Assembly: GCA_002840765.1 (NCBI GenBank)
Contig: PHCE01000028.1
Span: 1 to 36,671 of the forward strand
DNA: 36,671 nt
Origin: Betaproteobacteria bacterium HGW-Betaproteobacteria-7
Lineage (GTDB): Bacteria > Pseudomonadota > Gammaproteobacteria > Burkholderiales > Rhodocyclaceae
Direction: 5' to 3'
Part shown: in pieces, positions 11,396-21,742 of the stretch
Position numbering within the stretch: position 1 is the first letter of the stretch
How the letters are laid out: every line of letters begins with the position of its first letter
Translations under genes and position numbers: made by a program
Notes under the pieces: model-generated
The model's database searches: none
What the model was told of the DNA's origin: nothing
What the model saw: the letters and a program-made list of their open reading frames with translations, nothing else

Positions 11396-12049
11396 ATGCG
11401 CCAGCTGATTCTTGACCTGCTGCCGGAAAGTCCGCCCTCGCTGGACAACTTCGTCCCCGGGGGTAATGCCGAAACGCTGACCATGCTCACCGGTTGGCTG
11501 GCCGGCGAACCGGCGGATACCGCGTTCTGCCTGCACGGCGAGGCGGGTTGCGGCAAATCGCACCTGCTGCTGGCCAGCCGCTTCCGCTATGTCGACGCGG
11601 CGCACAATCCGGCGCTGGCGGGTGTGGCCGGCGACGAGACGCTGGCCGTAGATAACGTCGATCAGCTCGATGCCAATGGTCAGGTCGCGCTGTTCGCGCT
11701 GTTCAACCAGATCAAGGCCAGCGGCGGCCGCCTGCTGACTGCCGCCCCCCAACCGCCTGCCCATCTTGCCCTGCGCGAGGATCTGCGGACCCGCCTCGGC
11801 TCCGGCCTGATCTACCGCTTGCTGCCGCTGACTGATGCCGAGAAGGCTGCCGCCATCGCCTGTCAGGCCCGCGAGCGGGCGCTCAAGTTGACGCCGGAAA
11901 TCGTCAATTACCTGCTACGCCATGCCTCGCGCGACATGCGCACGCTGTCGATGCTGATCGTCGCGCTCGACCAATACACCCTCGAACAAAAGCGCCCGGT
12001 CACCCTGCCGCTGCTGCGCGAACTGCTTTCACAGGAACACGCCGAATGA
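11396..12049 (+). CDS. hda: DnaA regulatory inactivator Hda
   Basis: DnaA-like AAA+ protein which, with the DNA-loaded beta clamp, stimulates DnaA-ATP hydrolysis and prevents re-initiation. The 217-aa product starts MRQLILDLLPESPPSLDNFVPG. The N-terminal QLxLDL is the clamp-binding motif typical of Hda. Walker A is GEAGCGKSHLL. The Walker B region reads LAVDNVDQL, lacking a clear DE pair as is common in Hda. The AAA+ lid follows and there is no DnaA DNA-binding domain IV. Start chosen at ATG 11396, just after tyrS, because upstream residues in this frame are out-of-phase tyrS sequence. Overlaps the next gene by 4 nt. Confidence 0.92.
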   Translation: MRQLILDLLPESPPSLDNFVPGGNAETLTMLTGWLAGEPADTAFCLHGEAGCGKSHLLLASRFRYVDAAHNPALAGVAGDETLAVDNVDQLDANGQVALFALFNQIKASGGRLLTAAPQPPAHLALREDLRTRLGSGLIYRLLPLTDAEKAAAIACQARERALKLTPEIVNYLLRHASRDMRTLSMLIVALDQYTLEQKRPVTLPLLRELLSQEHAE

Positions 12050-12714
12050 ATCTCGCCCTCTTTGATCTCGACAACACACTGCTAGCCGGCGACTCCGACT
12101 TCGAGTGGGCGCAGTTCCTGATCTCCCGCGGCGTCGTCGACCGCGAAATCCAGGAAGCGAAAAACATCGAGTTCTACGAGCACTACAAGGCCGGTACGCT
12201 CGACATTCAGGCTTTCCTTGCCTTCCAGCTGCAACCGCTGGCCCGCCACGAACGGCCGGAGCTCGATGCCTGGCATCGCGAGTACATGGCCCGCCACATC
12301 CAGCCGATCATCTCGCCGGCCGCCCGCCAACTGGTCGCCGAGCACCTGGCCAACGGCGACCTGTGCGCTATCGTCACCGCCACCAACAGCTTCGTTACCG
12401 GGCCGATCGTCCGCGAATTCGCCATTCCGCACCTGATCGGCACCATTCCGGCGGCCGATGTGAACAGCGGCGCCTTTTCCGGTGCACCGACCGGCACGCC
12501 CTCCTTCCAGCGCGGCAAGATCGTCCGCGTCGAGCAGTGGCTGGAGAGCCTTGGCCTGTGGTGGGGCAGCTTCGCCGACAGCTATTTCTACAGCGACTCG
12601 CACAACGATCTGCCGCTGATGGGCAAGGTCAGCCAGCCAGTCGCCGTAGACCCGGATGACAAACTGCGTGCCCATGCCACGCAAATGAACTGGAAAATCA
12701 TCACATTGCGGTAG
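12046..12714 (+). CDS. HAD-IB family phosphatase (SerB-like subfamily)
   Basis: Haloacid-dehalogenase superfamily hydrolase, 222 aa. Motif I is FDLDNTLLAGDSD (DxDxT), giving the nucleophile and acid/base aspartates at the N-terminus. The TATNSF segment fits motif II. Motif IV is YSDSHNDLPLMGKV with the Mg-binding aspartates, followed by PVAVDPDDKLRAHA. This is the pattern of HAD-IB enzymes often annotated as phosphoserine phosphatase-like, but the substrate cannot be told. Betaproteobacteria commonly keep this gene between hda and pcnB. ATG overlaps the hda stop by 4 nt, indicating translational coupling. Confidence 0.85.
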   Translation: MNLALFDLDNTLLAGDSDFEWAQFLISRGVVDREIQEAKNIEFYEHYKAGTLDIQAFLAFQLQPLARHERPELDAWHREYMARHIQPIISPAARQLVAEHLANGDLCAIVTATNSFVTGPIVREFAIPHLIGTIPAADVNSGAFSGAPTGTPSFQRGKIVRVEQWLESLGLWWGSFADSYFYSDSHNDLPLMGKVSQPVAVDPDDKLRAHATQMNWKIITLR

Positions 12715-12799
12715 AATCCGCGTTTTCCGCAGGACAGGGAGAGCGCCCGCGGCGCACCGTGGATATGCGCACTCCCCCCTCCACAGCTAACGGCAATTC

Positions 12800-14140
12800 G
12801 TGATCCGAAAATTCATTTCCCGCGTTTTCAGCGGCAAGAAAGCCCGGCCCGGCCAGCATGAGCCGGCCGTCATCCCCGTCTCCACCCACGGCATCACCCG
12901 CGACCGCATCAGTTCGGGCAGCCGGCGCGTCTGCGAAACACTGCAGGAAAACGGCCACAAGGCCTACGTCGTCGGCGGCGCCGTGCGCGACCTGCTGATT
13001 GGTGCCGAGCCGAAGGACTTTGACGTCGCCACCGACGCCACGCCTGAGGAAGTACGCCGCGCCTTCCGCCGCTCGCGCATCATCGGCCGCCGCTTCCAGA
13101 TCGTCCACGTGATGATGGGCCAGGAACAGATCGAGGTCACCACGTTCCGCGGCCAGCTCGGCGAAGACACCAAGAAAGACGAACACGGCCGGGTGCTGCA
13201 CGACAACGTCTTCGGCAGCCAGATGGAAGATGCGGCGCGCCGCGACTTCACCGCCAACGCGCTGTACTACGACCCGACCACCGAGGCCATCGTCGACTAC
13301 CACCACGGCGTCGGCGACCTCAAGGCGCGGACCCTGCGCATGATTGGCGAGCCGCGCGCCCGCTACCGCGAAGACCCAGTACGCCTGCTGCGTGCCGTGC
13401 GCCTGGCGGCCAAGCTGGGCCTGTCGATCGATCCCGAGGCCAAGCGGCCGATCCGCGAGATGGCCGTACTGCTGGAGAACGTGCCGGCTGCCCGTCTGTT
13501 CGACGAGATGCTCAAGCTGCTGACCTCCGGCCACTCGGTCAAATGCATCACCCAACTGCGCGACGAGGGCCTGCACCACGGCCTGCTGCCGATGCTCGAC
13601 GTCATCCTCGAACAGCCGATGGGCGAGAAATTCGTCATGCTGGCCCTGGCCAACACCGATGACCGCATCAGCCGTGGTAAAGGCACCTCGCCCGGTTTCC
13701 TGTTCGCCTGTCTGCTCTGGCACGAAGTGCTGGCCCACTGGGAAAAGATGAAGGCCGATGGCGAAGCGAAGATCCCGGCGCTGTTCCAGGCGATGGACAC
13801 GGTGCTCGACGTGCAGGGTGAAAAGCTCGCCATCACACGACGCATCGCCGGCGACATCAAGGACATCTGGCTGCTCCAGCCGCGTTTCGAGCAGCGCGCC
13901 GGCAAGCGCCCGTATTCCCTGCTTGAACAGCCACGCTTCCGTGCCGGCTACGACTTCCTGCTGCTGCGCGCCGAATCGGGCGAAGTGGACAGGGAACTGG
14001 GCGAGTGGTGGACCCGCTTCCAGAGCGTCGACGGCGAAGAGCGGGCGCAGATGCTGCTGCCCGAACAGGCCGGCGACAAGAAGCGCCGCCGCCGGCGCAA
14101 GAAACCGTCAAACGCCGGCAGCGCGCCGGCCGCTGAATGA
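12800..14140 (+). CDS. pcnB: Poly(A) polymerase I
   Basis: Adds 3' poly(A) tails that promote RNA decay. The nucleotidyltransferase core is clear: YVVGGAVRDLLIGAEPKDFDVATDA has the GG-x-VRD and DFD metal-binding motifs, then QIVHVMMGQEQIEVTTFRG and RRDFTANALYYD. The C-terminal tail KKRRRRRKKPSN is strongly basic, as in PcnB rather than the CCA-adding enzyme. The 446-aa product begins at a GTG (12800), with VIRKFISRVFSGKK as N-terminus. No in-frame ATG gives a better fit. An 85-nt gap separates it from the HAD gene. It overlaps folK by 4 nt. Confidence 0.93.
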   Translation: MIRKFISRVFSGKKARPGQHEPAVIPVSTHGITRDRISSGSRRVCETLQENGHKAYVVGGAVRDLLIGAEPKDFDVATDATPEEVRRAFRRSRIIGRRFQIVHVMMGQEQIEVTTFRGQLGEDTKKDEHGRVLHDNVFGSQMEDAARRDFTANALYYDPTTEAIVDYHHGVGDLKARTLRMIGEPRARYREDPVRLLRAVRLAAKLGLSIDPEAKRPIREMAVLLENVPAARLFDEMLKLLTSGHSVKCITQLRDEGLHHGLLPMLDVILEQPMGEKFVMLALANTDDRISRGKGTSPGFLFACLLWHEVLAHWEKMKADGEAKIPALFQAMDTVLDVQGEKLAITRRIAGDIKDIWLLQPRFEQRAGKRPYSLLEQPRFRAGYDFLLLRAESGEVDRELGEWWTRFQSVDGEERAQMLLPEQAGDKKRRRRRKKPSNAGSAPAAE

Positions 14141-14613
14141 GCGCTGCCTACATCGCCCTCGGCGCCAATCTCGGCGATCCGGCGAGCACCCTCCGCGCCG
14201 CCTTTGGCGCCCTGGCCAATCTACCGGACAGCAAGGTGATCCGCTGTTCGTCGCTGTACCGGACGGCACCGGTTGGCATCGTCGATCAGCCGGAATTCGT
14301 CAATGCTGTCGCCCTGCTTGAAACGAGGCTGATGCCACAGGCCCTGCTTGAGGAACTGCTCGACATCGAGCGCCGCTTCGGCCGTCTGCGCGCCGAGAAG
14401 AACGGCCCGCGCACGCTTGACCTCGATCTGCTGCTCTACGACGACCAATATCTCGACCTGCCCGAACTGACCCTGCCGCACCCGCGCCTGCATCTGCGCG
14501 CCTTCGTCCTGCAACCGCTGGCCGAACTCGCCCCCGACCTGCGCCTGCCCGGCCGCGGGCACATCACCGCCTGGCTGCCGGCCGTCGCCAACCAGGGCAT
14601 CGTCCGTCTGTGA
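14137..14613 (+). CDS. folK: 2-amino-4-hydroxy-6-hydroxymethyldihydropteridine pyrophosphokinase
   Basis: Transfers pyrophosphate from ATP to the pterin alcohol in folate synthesis. The 158-aa product shows the HPPK pattern: ALGANLGDP at the N-terminus, SSLYRTAPVGIVDQPEFVNAV, and the signature NGPRTLDLDLLLYDD with the metal-binding aspartates, then LPHPRLHLRAFVLQPL. Length is normal. It starts at an ATGA overlap with pcnB and ends overlapping the next gene's GTG, so it sits inside a translationally coupled chain. folK followed by panB/panC is a familiar proteobacterial arrangement. Confidence 0.95.
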   Translation: MSAAYIALGANLGDPASTLRAAFGALANLPDSKVIRCSSLYRTAPVGIVDQPEFVNAVALLETRLMPQALLEELLDIERRFGRLRAEKNGPRTLDLDLLLYDDQYLDLPELTLPHPRLHLRAFVLQPLAELAPDLRLPGRGHITAWLPAVANQGIVRL

Positions 14614-14972
14614 CCCTGTTCGGGCTGCACGTTCCCGTCATCTGGCAGACGGTGGTGCTGCTGGCGCTGTCGAACGTGTTCATGACCTTCGCCTGGTATG
14701 CCCACCTCAAGCACCTGAACGAGAAGCCGTGGTGGATCGCCGCACTGGTCTCCTGGGGCATCGCCCTGTTCGAATACCTGATCCAGGTGCCGGCCAACCG
14801 CATCGGCCACACCGAGATGAGCCTGGCCCAACTGAAGATCCTGCAGGAAGTGATCACCCTGACGGTGTTCGTGCCCTTCGTCATCTTTTACATGAACCAG
14901 CCGCTGAAGCTTGACTATCTGTGGGCTGCCCTGTGTATCCTTGGCGCCGTCTATTTCGTCTTCCGGAACTGA
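14610..14972 (+). CDS. Small DMT-type membrane protein (DUF486 family)
   Basis: A 120-aa integral membrane protein with about four predicted helices (around residues 9-25, 40-57, 78-95 and 100-117) and the central motif [14 protein letters not shown] typical of DUF486 proteins, which are related to small multidrug-resistance/DMT transporters. Function is unknown. Translation starts at GTG 14610, overlapping the folK stop. The end is 7 nt before panB. Its place in the folK-pan run suggests co-expression only, not a pathway role. Confidence 0.85.
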   Translation: MTLFGLHVPVIWQTVVLLALSNVFMTFAWYAHLKHLNEKPWWIAALVSWGIALFEYLIQVPANRIGHTEMSLAQLKILQEVITLTVFVPFVIFYMNQPLKLDYLWAALCILGAVYFVFRN

Positions 14973-14979
14973 ATCCCCC

Positions 14980-16630
<1,651 letters not shown>

Positions 16631-16659
16631 CGCACTTGTCGCCGCCATAATTACCGGCG

Positions 16660-16687
16660 TTGACAGAGGGGCCATTGTCGCTACAAT
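16660..16687 (+). promoter_or_regulatory. Strong sigma70-type promoter for panD
   Basis: TTGACA (16660-16665) is a perfect -35 and TACAAT (16682-16687) a 5/6 -10, separated by 16 nt. They lie 33 nt before the panD start, in the panC-panD gap. Confidence 0.8.
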
Positions 16688-16720
16688 GCGCTTCCCCCAA
16701 CTTTCTGGATGAGTGAACCC

Positions 16721-17104
16721 ATGCAGAGAACGATGTTGAAATCCAAGCTGCACCGCGTGACCACCACCCACGCCGACCTGCACTACGAGGGTTCCTGCGC
16801 CATCGACGAAGATCTGCTCGACGCCGCCAATATTCGCGAGTACGAACAGATCGACATCTGGAACGTCAACAACGGCGAGCGCTTCACCACCTACGCCATT
16901 CGCGCCGAACGTGGTTCGGGCGTCATCTCGGTCAACGGTTCGGCCGCCCGCCGCGCCGCCCCCGGCGACATTCTGATCATCGCCACCTTCGCCGCCTACA
17001 ACGAAGTCGAACTGGCCAAACACGAGCCCGACCTGATCTACGTCGATTCGCAGAACCGCATCGTCCGTCGCGGGCACAAGATTCCGGTGCAAGCTGCCGC
17101 CTGA
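16721..17104 (+). CDS. panD: Aspartate 1-decarboxylase (pyruvoyl proenzyme)
   Basis: Makes beta-alanine from aspartate for pantothenate. The proenzyme self-cleaves between Gly24 and Ser25 to form the pyruvoyl cofactor. With the ATG at 16721 the sequence [13 protein letters not shown]...HYEGSCAID puts the cleavage serine exactly at position 25, as in E. coli PanD; the upstream ATG at 16709 would shift it by four. The 127-aa product also shows [22 protein letters not shown] and [11 protein letters not shown]. It is transcribed from its own promoter and ended by a strong terminator. Confidence 0.97.
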   Translation: MQRTMLKSKLHRVTTTHADLHYEGSCAIDEDLLDAANIREYEQIDIWNVNNGERFTTYAIRAERGSGVISVNGSAARRAAPGDILIIATFAAYNEVELAKHEPDLIYVDSQNRIVRRGHKIPVQAAA

Positions 17105-17127
17105 TCCCGCCCGTCGCCCGCTCATGG

Positions 17128-17157
17128 AAAACCCGCCGTTGGCGGGTTTTTCTTTTT
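17128..17157 (+). terminator. Rho-independent terminator after panD
   Basis: AAAACCCGCC (17128-17137) and GGCGGGTTTT (17141-17150) form a perfect 10-bp stem with a 3-nt loop, followed by TCTTTTT. It lies 23 nt after panD. The downstream arm overlaps the candidate -35 of the next gene. Confidence 0.92.
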
Positions 17158-17166
17158 GGGTACAAT
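17139..17166 (+). promoter_or_regulatory. Candidate promoter embedded in the panD terminator
   Basis: TTGGCG (17139-17144) and TACAAT (17161-17166) are 16 nt apart. The -35 lies in the loop and 3' arm of the panD terminator. TSS would fall near 17173, about 30 nt before the next start, which has a CGGAGAC ribosome-binding site at about 17194-17200. Confidence 0.55.
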
Positions 17167-17204
17167 GCTCCGCAAAGTTTTACACAAATATAACGGAGAC
17201 AAAC

Positions 17205-17720
17205 ATGGGCGTCATATTCGCCAAGACCGCCAAGGGGCAGGAGGAGGTCGCGACCAAGTCCGGCGGTCTGACTCCCCGGCAGCGACGGGTACTGATCATG
17301 GTCGATGGCAAACGCACTGTCGACGAGCTGCGCGACATGCTGCAGGCCGATGACCTGCAGCACACTCTGGGCATGCTTGAAGAAGAAGGCCACATCGCCA
17401 TGGCCAGCATCCGGGAAGAGGCGACTGGCCAGTTGCAGCCGCCGCCCCCGGAAGGATTGCCACCGATCACCGCCTTCCGCCCGGAACCGGATCCGCCGAA
17501 CGTCAAGGATATGGATATGGCGCGCAATTTCATGCAGAACACGCTGAAGACCTTCTGCGGCCCCTTTGCCCACCTCGACATCGTCGAACGCGCCTTCGCC
17601 GCCAAGACCCACTATGAACTGCGCCTGCAGTTCGATCCGTGGTTCCATGCCATCGTCCAGACGCGTGAAGGCAAACGCCGCGCTGAGGAATTGCGCGGCA
17701 TGCTGCTCAAGGTAATCTGA
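17205..17720 (+). CDS. Conserved-looking protein of unknown function, 171 aa
   Basis: Not recognised. The ATG at 17205 follows CGGAGAC by a normal distance; the longer frame from 17124 runs through the terminator and is rejected. The product is soluble, with no signal peptide or membrane segment. Residues about 20-65 (LTPRQRRVLIMVDGKRTVDEL, then a Met/Leu/Glu helix ending in EEEGHIAMA) look like a winged-helix or helical N-terminal module. A Pro-rich linker (QPPPPEGLPP) follows. The C-terminal half, about 100-171, is helical (ARNFMQNTLKTFCGPF, HYELRLQFDPWFHAIVQTREGKRRAEELRGML). Two such domains with a flexible linker could suit a regulator or adaptor, but that is only a guess. It is monocistronic, with its own promoter. 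Confidence 0.8.
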   Translation: MGVIFAKTAKGQEEVATKSGGLTPRQRRVLIMVDGKRTVDELRDMLQADDLQHTLGMLEEEGHIAMASIREEATGQLQPPPPEGLPPITAFRPEPDPPNVKDMDMARNFMQNTLKTFCGPFAHLDIVERAFAAKTHYELRLQFDPWFHAIVQTREGKRRAEELRGMLLKVI

Positions 17721-17764
17721 GCCGCCTGCCGGTAATGACCGGCAGGCCGAACCTCCAGAAAAAA

Positions 17765-19123
17765 TTACTCGGTAGTTGCCTTCGGCTTGCGGCTACGTGA
17801 CGAACGCGGCTTGCGCGCAGCCGGCTTCGCTTCGCTGACGACAGGAGCGTCGGCCACCGCTGCCTCGCTTTTCGTCTCGGCCACGGCTGCCGCCTTGCGC
17901 GGCCGACGTGTCGTACGCTTGCTGCCGGGCGCCGGAGTTTCCGTCGGCCCCACCGGTTCTGCGGGAACCGCTACTTCGCTGACACTAGCCGCCACCTCGG
18001 GCTGGCTGGCGCTTTCCGGGCGGCCACGCCGGCGACCACCACGCGAGCGGCTACTGACCGGTGGAGTGGCCTCGCTCGGGATTTCCGGCGACGACTCCGC
18101 TGCCACTTCGACGACCTGTTCGGCCGCGGTGCTTTCGCCAACCGGCGTTTCTTCCTTGCGCTCGCCCTCCTTGCGCGTCCGGCTGCGGCCGCCGCGCCGG
18201 CGGGCGGGCGGTGCCTCGGCCGCGGCCGGTTCTGCCTCACCCTCGCCCGTCGCCTCCAGGGTTGGCGGCAGTTCGGCGCCGGCCGGCATTTCCGTGTCCA
18301 CCGCGGCGACACGTCCCGCCACACGGGTCACATAGGCGCCCTTGTCGTCCCGGCCGAAACCGAGCAGACCGCGACTGGCCGCTTCCTCGAGCAGGTTACC
18401 GAAGCTGCGGAAGCCGTAGTAGCTTTCGTTGAAGCCCGGATTGCGGCGCTTGACCACTTCCTTGAGTACCGATGCCCAGATGCGGTCGCTTTCGCCACGG
18501 TCGGCCATCAGGTCGGCGAAGGTGGCGGCGACCAGGTCGACGGCCTTGCTCTTGCGTTCCTCGGCCTTGGCCTTGCCGGCCTCGTCTTCCGGCGAGCGCT
18601 TGCCCGGCTCGCGTTCACGCCGCTGGCTGGGACGGCGGGCCTCGCGGTCGCGCACCAGGTCGTCGTAATAGATGAATTCGTCGCAATTGGTGACCAGCAG
18701 GTCGGAACACGACTGTTTGACGCCGACGCCGATGACCCGCTTGGCGTTTTCGCGCAGCTTGGAGACCAGCGGCGAGAAGTCGGAATCGCCGGAGATGATG
18801 ACGAAGGTATCGACGTGGGCCTTGGTGTAGCAAAGGTCGAGCGCGTCGACGACCATGCGGATGTCGGCCGAGTTTTTGCCGGACTGGCGCACGTGGGGAA
18901 TTTCGATCAGCTCGAAATTGGCCTCGTGCATGGCCGATTTGAAACTCTTGTAGCGATCCCAGTCGCAATACGCCTTCTTGACGACGATGCTGCCCTTGGC
19001 CAGCAGCCGTTCGAGCACCGGCCGGATATCGAATTTGTCGTACTGCGCGTCACGGACGCCAAGGGCGACGTTTTCGAAGTCACAGAAGAGCGCCATGCTG
19101 GCGATGTCGGCATTGTTGGCCAT
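17765..19123 (-). CDS. NYN-domain putative ribonuclease with OST-HTH-like domain and low-complexity tail
   Basis: The start at 19123 (MANNADIASMALFCDFENVALG) is preferred to the longer frame at 19171; product 452 aa. Residues 1 to about 150 are a NYN/LabA-type PIN-like domain with acidic residues at FCDFEN, SADIRMVVDALD and SGDSDFSPL, the positions expected to bind metal in NYN nucleases. A charged linker follows, then about residues 190-265 (VDLVAATFADLMADRGESD, GFRSFGNLLEEAASRGLLGF), which resemble an OST-HTH/LOTUS RNA-binding domain. The remaining 185 residues are Ala/Pro/Glu-rich with repeated Arg/Gly and Arg/Lys clusters ([39 protein letters not shown]), probably disordered and RNA-binding. 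RNA processing or turnover is a reasonable inference; the substrate is unknown. Divergent from norC. Confidence 0.88.
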   Translation of the reverse strand: MANNADIASMALFCDFENVALGVRDAQYDKFDIRPVLERLLAKGSIVVKKAYCDWDRYKSFKSAMHEANFELIEIPHVRQSGKNSADIRMVVDALDLCYTKAHVDTFVIISGDSDFSPLVSKLRENAKRVIGVGVKQSCSDLLVTNCDEFIYYDDLVRDREARRPSQRREREPGKRSPEDEAGKAKAEERKSKAVDLVAATFADLMADRGESDRIWASVLKEVVKRRNPGFNESYYGFRSFGNLLEEAASRGLLGFGRDDKGAYVTRVAGRVAAVDTEMPAGAELPPTLEATGEGEAEPAAAEAPPARRRGGRSRTRKEGERKEETPVGESTAAEQVVEVAAESSPEIPSEATPPVSSRSRGGRRRGRPESASQPEVAASVSEVAVPAEPVGPTETPAPGSKRTTRRPRKAAAVAETKSEAAVADAPVVSEAKPAARKPRSSRSRKPKATTE

Positions 19124-19218
19124 TGTCGTGCTTTCAACTTGAGGAAGCCGAAGTATACCGCCGGCCATCACCTCCTCCGCTGGCGACGCGCCATCTATTT
19201 CCAGCTACTGGCCAATTT

Positions 19219-19261
19219 TTAGCAGGCATCAAAGCCCGACCTCTGTACTCGGAAATACCAT
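19219..19261 (+). promoter_or_regulatory. Candidate FNR/NnrR-type site and -10 for norCB
   Basis: TTAGCAGGCATCAA (19219-19232) resembles TTGAT-N4-ATCAA, with a perfect right half and a degenerate left half. TACCAT (19256-19261) is a 4/6 -10 placed 23 nt after the site, close to the class II FNR geometry (site centred near -41.5). The norC start is 35 nt downstream of the -10. A nearly identical arrangement precedes norE. Confidence 0.6.
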
Positions 19262-19296
19262 CGCCTCGCCAAACAATTTCCGAAAGGGGGAAAACA

Positions 19297-19725
19297 ATGA
19301 GCGGCGCGTTCACCAAATCGATGGCGCGGAACATTTTCTACGGGGGGACGGTTTTCTTCTTCCTGTTGTTCCTGGCGTTGTCATTCGATACACACTCGCA
19401 ACTTCCGAAACGCGACATGCGGCAGAACATCACGCCACAAGTCGCCGAGGGCAAGAAGCTGTGGGAAGTCAATAACTGCATCGGCTGTCACACGCTGATG
19501 GGCGAAGGTGCGTACTTTGCGCCGGAGCTGGCCAACGTTGTCGTCCGTTACGGCGACGAAGGCGTCAAGGCCTTTATCCAGAGCCGTCCGAAGGAGGGGA
19601 TCCCGGGCCGCCGCAGCATGCCGCAGTTCAACTTCACCGACGAGCAACTGGACGCCATCGTGGCTTTCCTGAAGCACGTCAATTCGATCAACGATGCCAA
19701 CTGGCCGCCCAACGACCAAGGCTGA
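19297..19725 (+). CDS. norC: Nitric oxide reductase subunit C (membrane cytochrome c)
   Basis: Monohaem cytochrome c subunit of cNOR that passes electrons from periplasmic donors to NorB. The 142-aa product has an N-terminal TM anchor (FYGGTVFFFLLFLALSFDTHS, residues about 14-34; no cleavage expected), then KKLWEVNNCIGCHTLMGEGAYF with the CxxCH haem site, and SMPQFNFTDEQLDAIVAFL, which supplies the axial Met. This is the standard NorC layout. The start at 19297 is supported by an AGGGGG run about 7 nt upstream. It lies 18 nt before norB and forms an operon with it. Confidence 0.97.
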   Translation: MSGAFTKSMARNIFYGGTVFFFLLFLALSFDTHSQLPKRDMRQNITPQVAEGKKLWEVNNCIGCHTLMGEGAYFAPELANVVVRYGDEGVKAFIQSRPKEGIPGRRSMPQFNFTDEQLDAIVAFLKHVNSINDANWPPNDQG

Positions 19726-21120
<1,395 letters not shown>

Positions 21121-21145
21121 GAAGATTCATCAAGGTAGCATTTGC

Positions 21146-21176
21146 AGCGCGGGTCGAAAGATCCGCGCTTTTTTTC
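21146..21176 (+). terminator. Rho-independent terminator after norB
   Basis: AGCGCGGGTC (21146-21155) pairs with GATCCGCGCT (21160-21169) with one G-T pair and a GAAA tetraloop, followed by seven T. It ends the norCB transcript 26 nt after the stop. Confidence 0.93.
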
Positions 21177-21260
21177 GTTTGTCGCGCCTGATACGCCGAC
21201 CGCTACCGCCTGATAGTTTTCGACAAGAGGCGGGATTCAACCTATAAATAGCTTAATTAC

Positions 21261-21290
21261 CAATTAAAGGTAGAAATACGCCTTTAATTG
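21261..21290. promoter_or_regulatory. Perfect inverted repeat upstream of hipB (candidate operator)
   Basis: CAATTAAAGG (21261-21270) and CCTTTAATTG (21281-21290) are perfect 10-bp inverted arms separated by 10 nt. They lie about 120-150 nt before the HipB-like start in an unusually AT-rich gap. Spaced palindromes are the usual HipB operator type, so autoregulation is plausible, but no promoter could be placed with confidence. Confidence 0.5.
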
Positions 21291-21333
21291 TCATCACATA
21301 ACCACGTTATATGTTCTACAATCGGCTGAATTA

Positions 21334-21390
21334 GGGCGCTAATTTAATTTATTCATTATTAACGGCATAAAACGGGCGCTTAATGTAATT
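21334..21390. repeat. Direct repeat GGGCGCT-AT-rich upstream of hipB
   Basis: GGGCGCTAATTTAATT (21334-21349) recurs as GGGCGCTTAATGTAATT (21374-21390), offset by 40 bp (about four helical turns) and ending 17 nt before the HipB-like start. Two copies on one DNA face may be additional binding sites or part of the promoter. Confidence 0.4.
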
Positions 21391-21407
21391 ATTATCCTGA
21401 GGCCATC

Positions 21408-21734
21408 ATGACAACAGTCAATTTGACACCGGATGAGATGGAAGCAGCTCTGGGCGAGAAGCTCAGGACCCTTCGGTTGTCGCGAAACCTTGACCAGAAA
21501 ACCCTGGCCGAGCGCGCGGGAGTCAGCGTTCGCGCCCTACGCAGCCTGGAAGGCGGTCAGGGCTCGACGATCAAAACGCTGGTCTGCGTGCTGCGTGCGC
21601 TTGGGCGGCAGGAGTGGCTCAACACCATCGCTCCCGTGGCCACCATCAATCCATTGGCGCTGACCCGCGAAGCCCAGCCTCGACAACGCGCCTCTCGCCC
21701 ACGCCGCCTCCGCAGCACGGACAAACCCGTTTAA
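21408..21734 (+). CDS. HipB-like XRE-family antitoxin/regulator
   Basis: 108-aa DNA-binding protein. Residues about 14-68 form a helix-turn-helix of the XRE/Cro type (KLRTLRLSRNLDQKTLAERA, VSVRALRSLEGGQGSTIKTL). A basic Pro/Arg-rich C-terminal tail follows. The neighbouring downstream gene is HipA-like with an 8-nt gap, so this is the expected antitoxin that binds HipA and represses the operon. The start at 21408 has TGAGG at a suitable distance. Inverted and direct repeats upstream are candidate operators. HipB identity rests mainly on context; the protein alone is a generic XRE regulator. Confidence 0.82.
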   Translation: MTTVNLTPDEMEAALGEKLRTLRLSRNLDQKTLAERAGVSVRALRSLEGGQGSTIKTLVCVLRALGRQEWLNTIAPVATINPLALTREAQPRQRASRPRRLRSTDKPV

Positions 21735-21742
21735 GGCCCGCC

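Noticed and set aside
10057..11556. 499-aa open frame on the minus strand
   Set aside because: Antisense shadow of tyrS and the start of hda in GC-rich DNA; it spans two real genes and has no family features.
21614..21742. N-terminal extension of hipA
   Set aside because: Overlaps hipB in another phase. The ATG at 21743 gives the expected HipA length and spacing.
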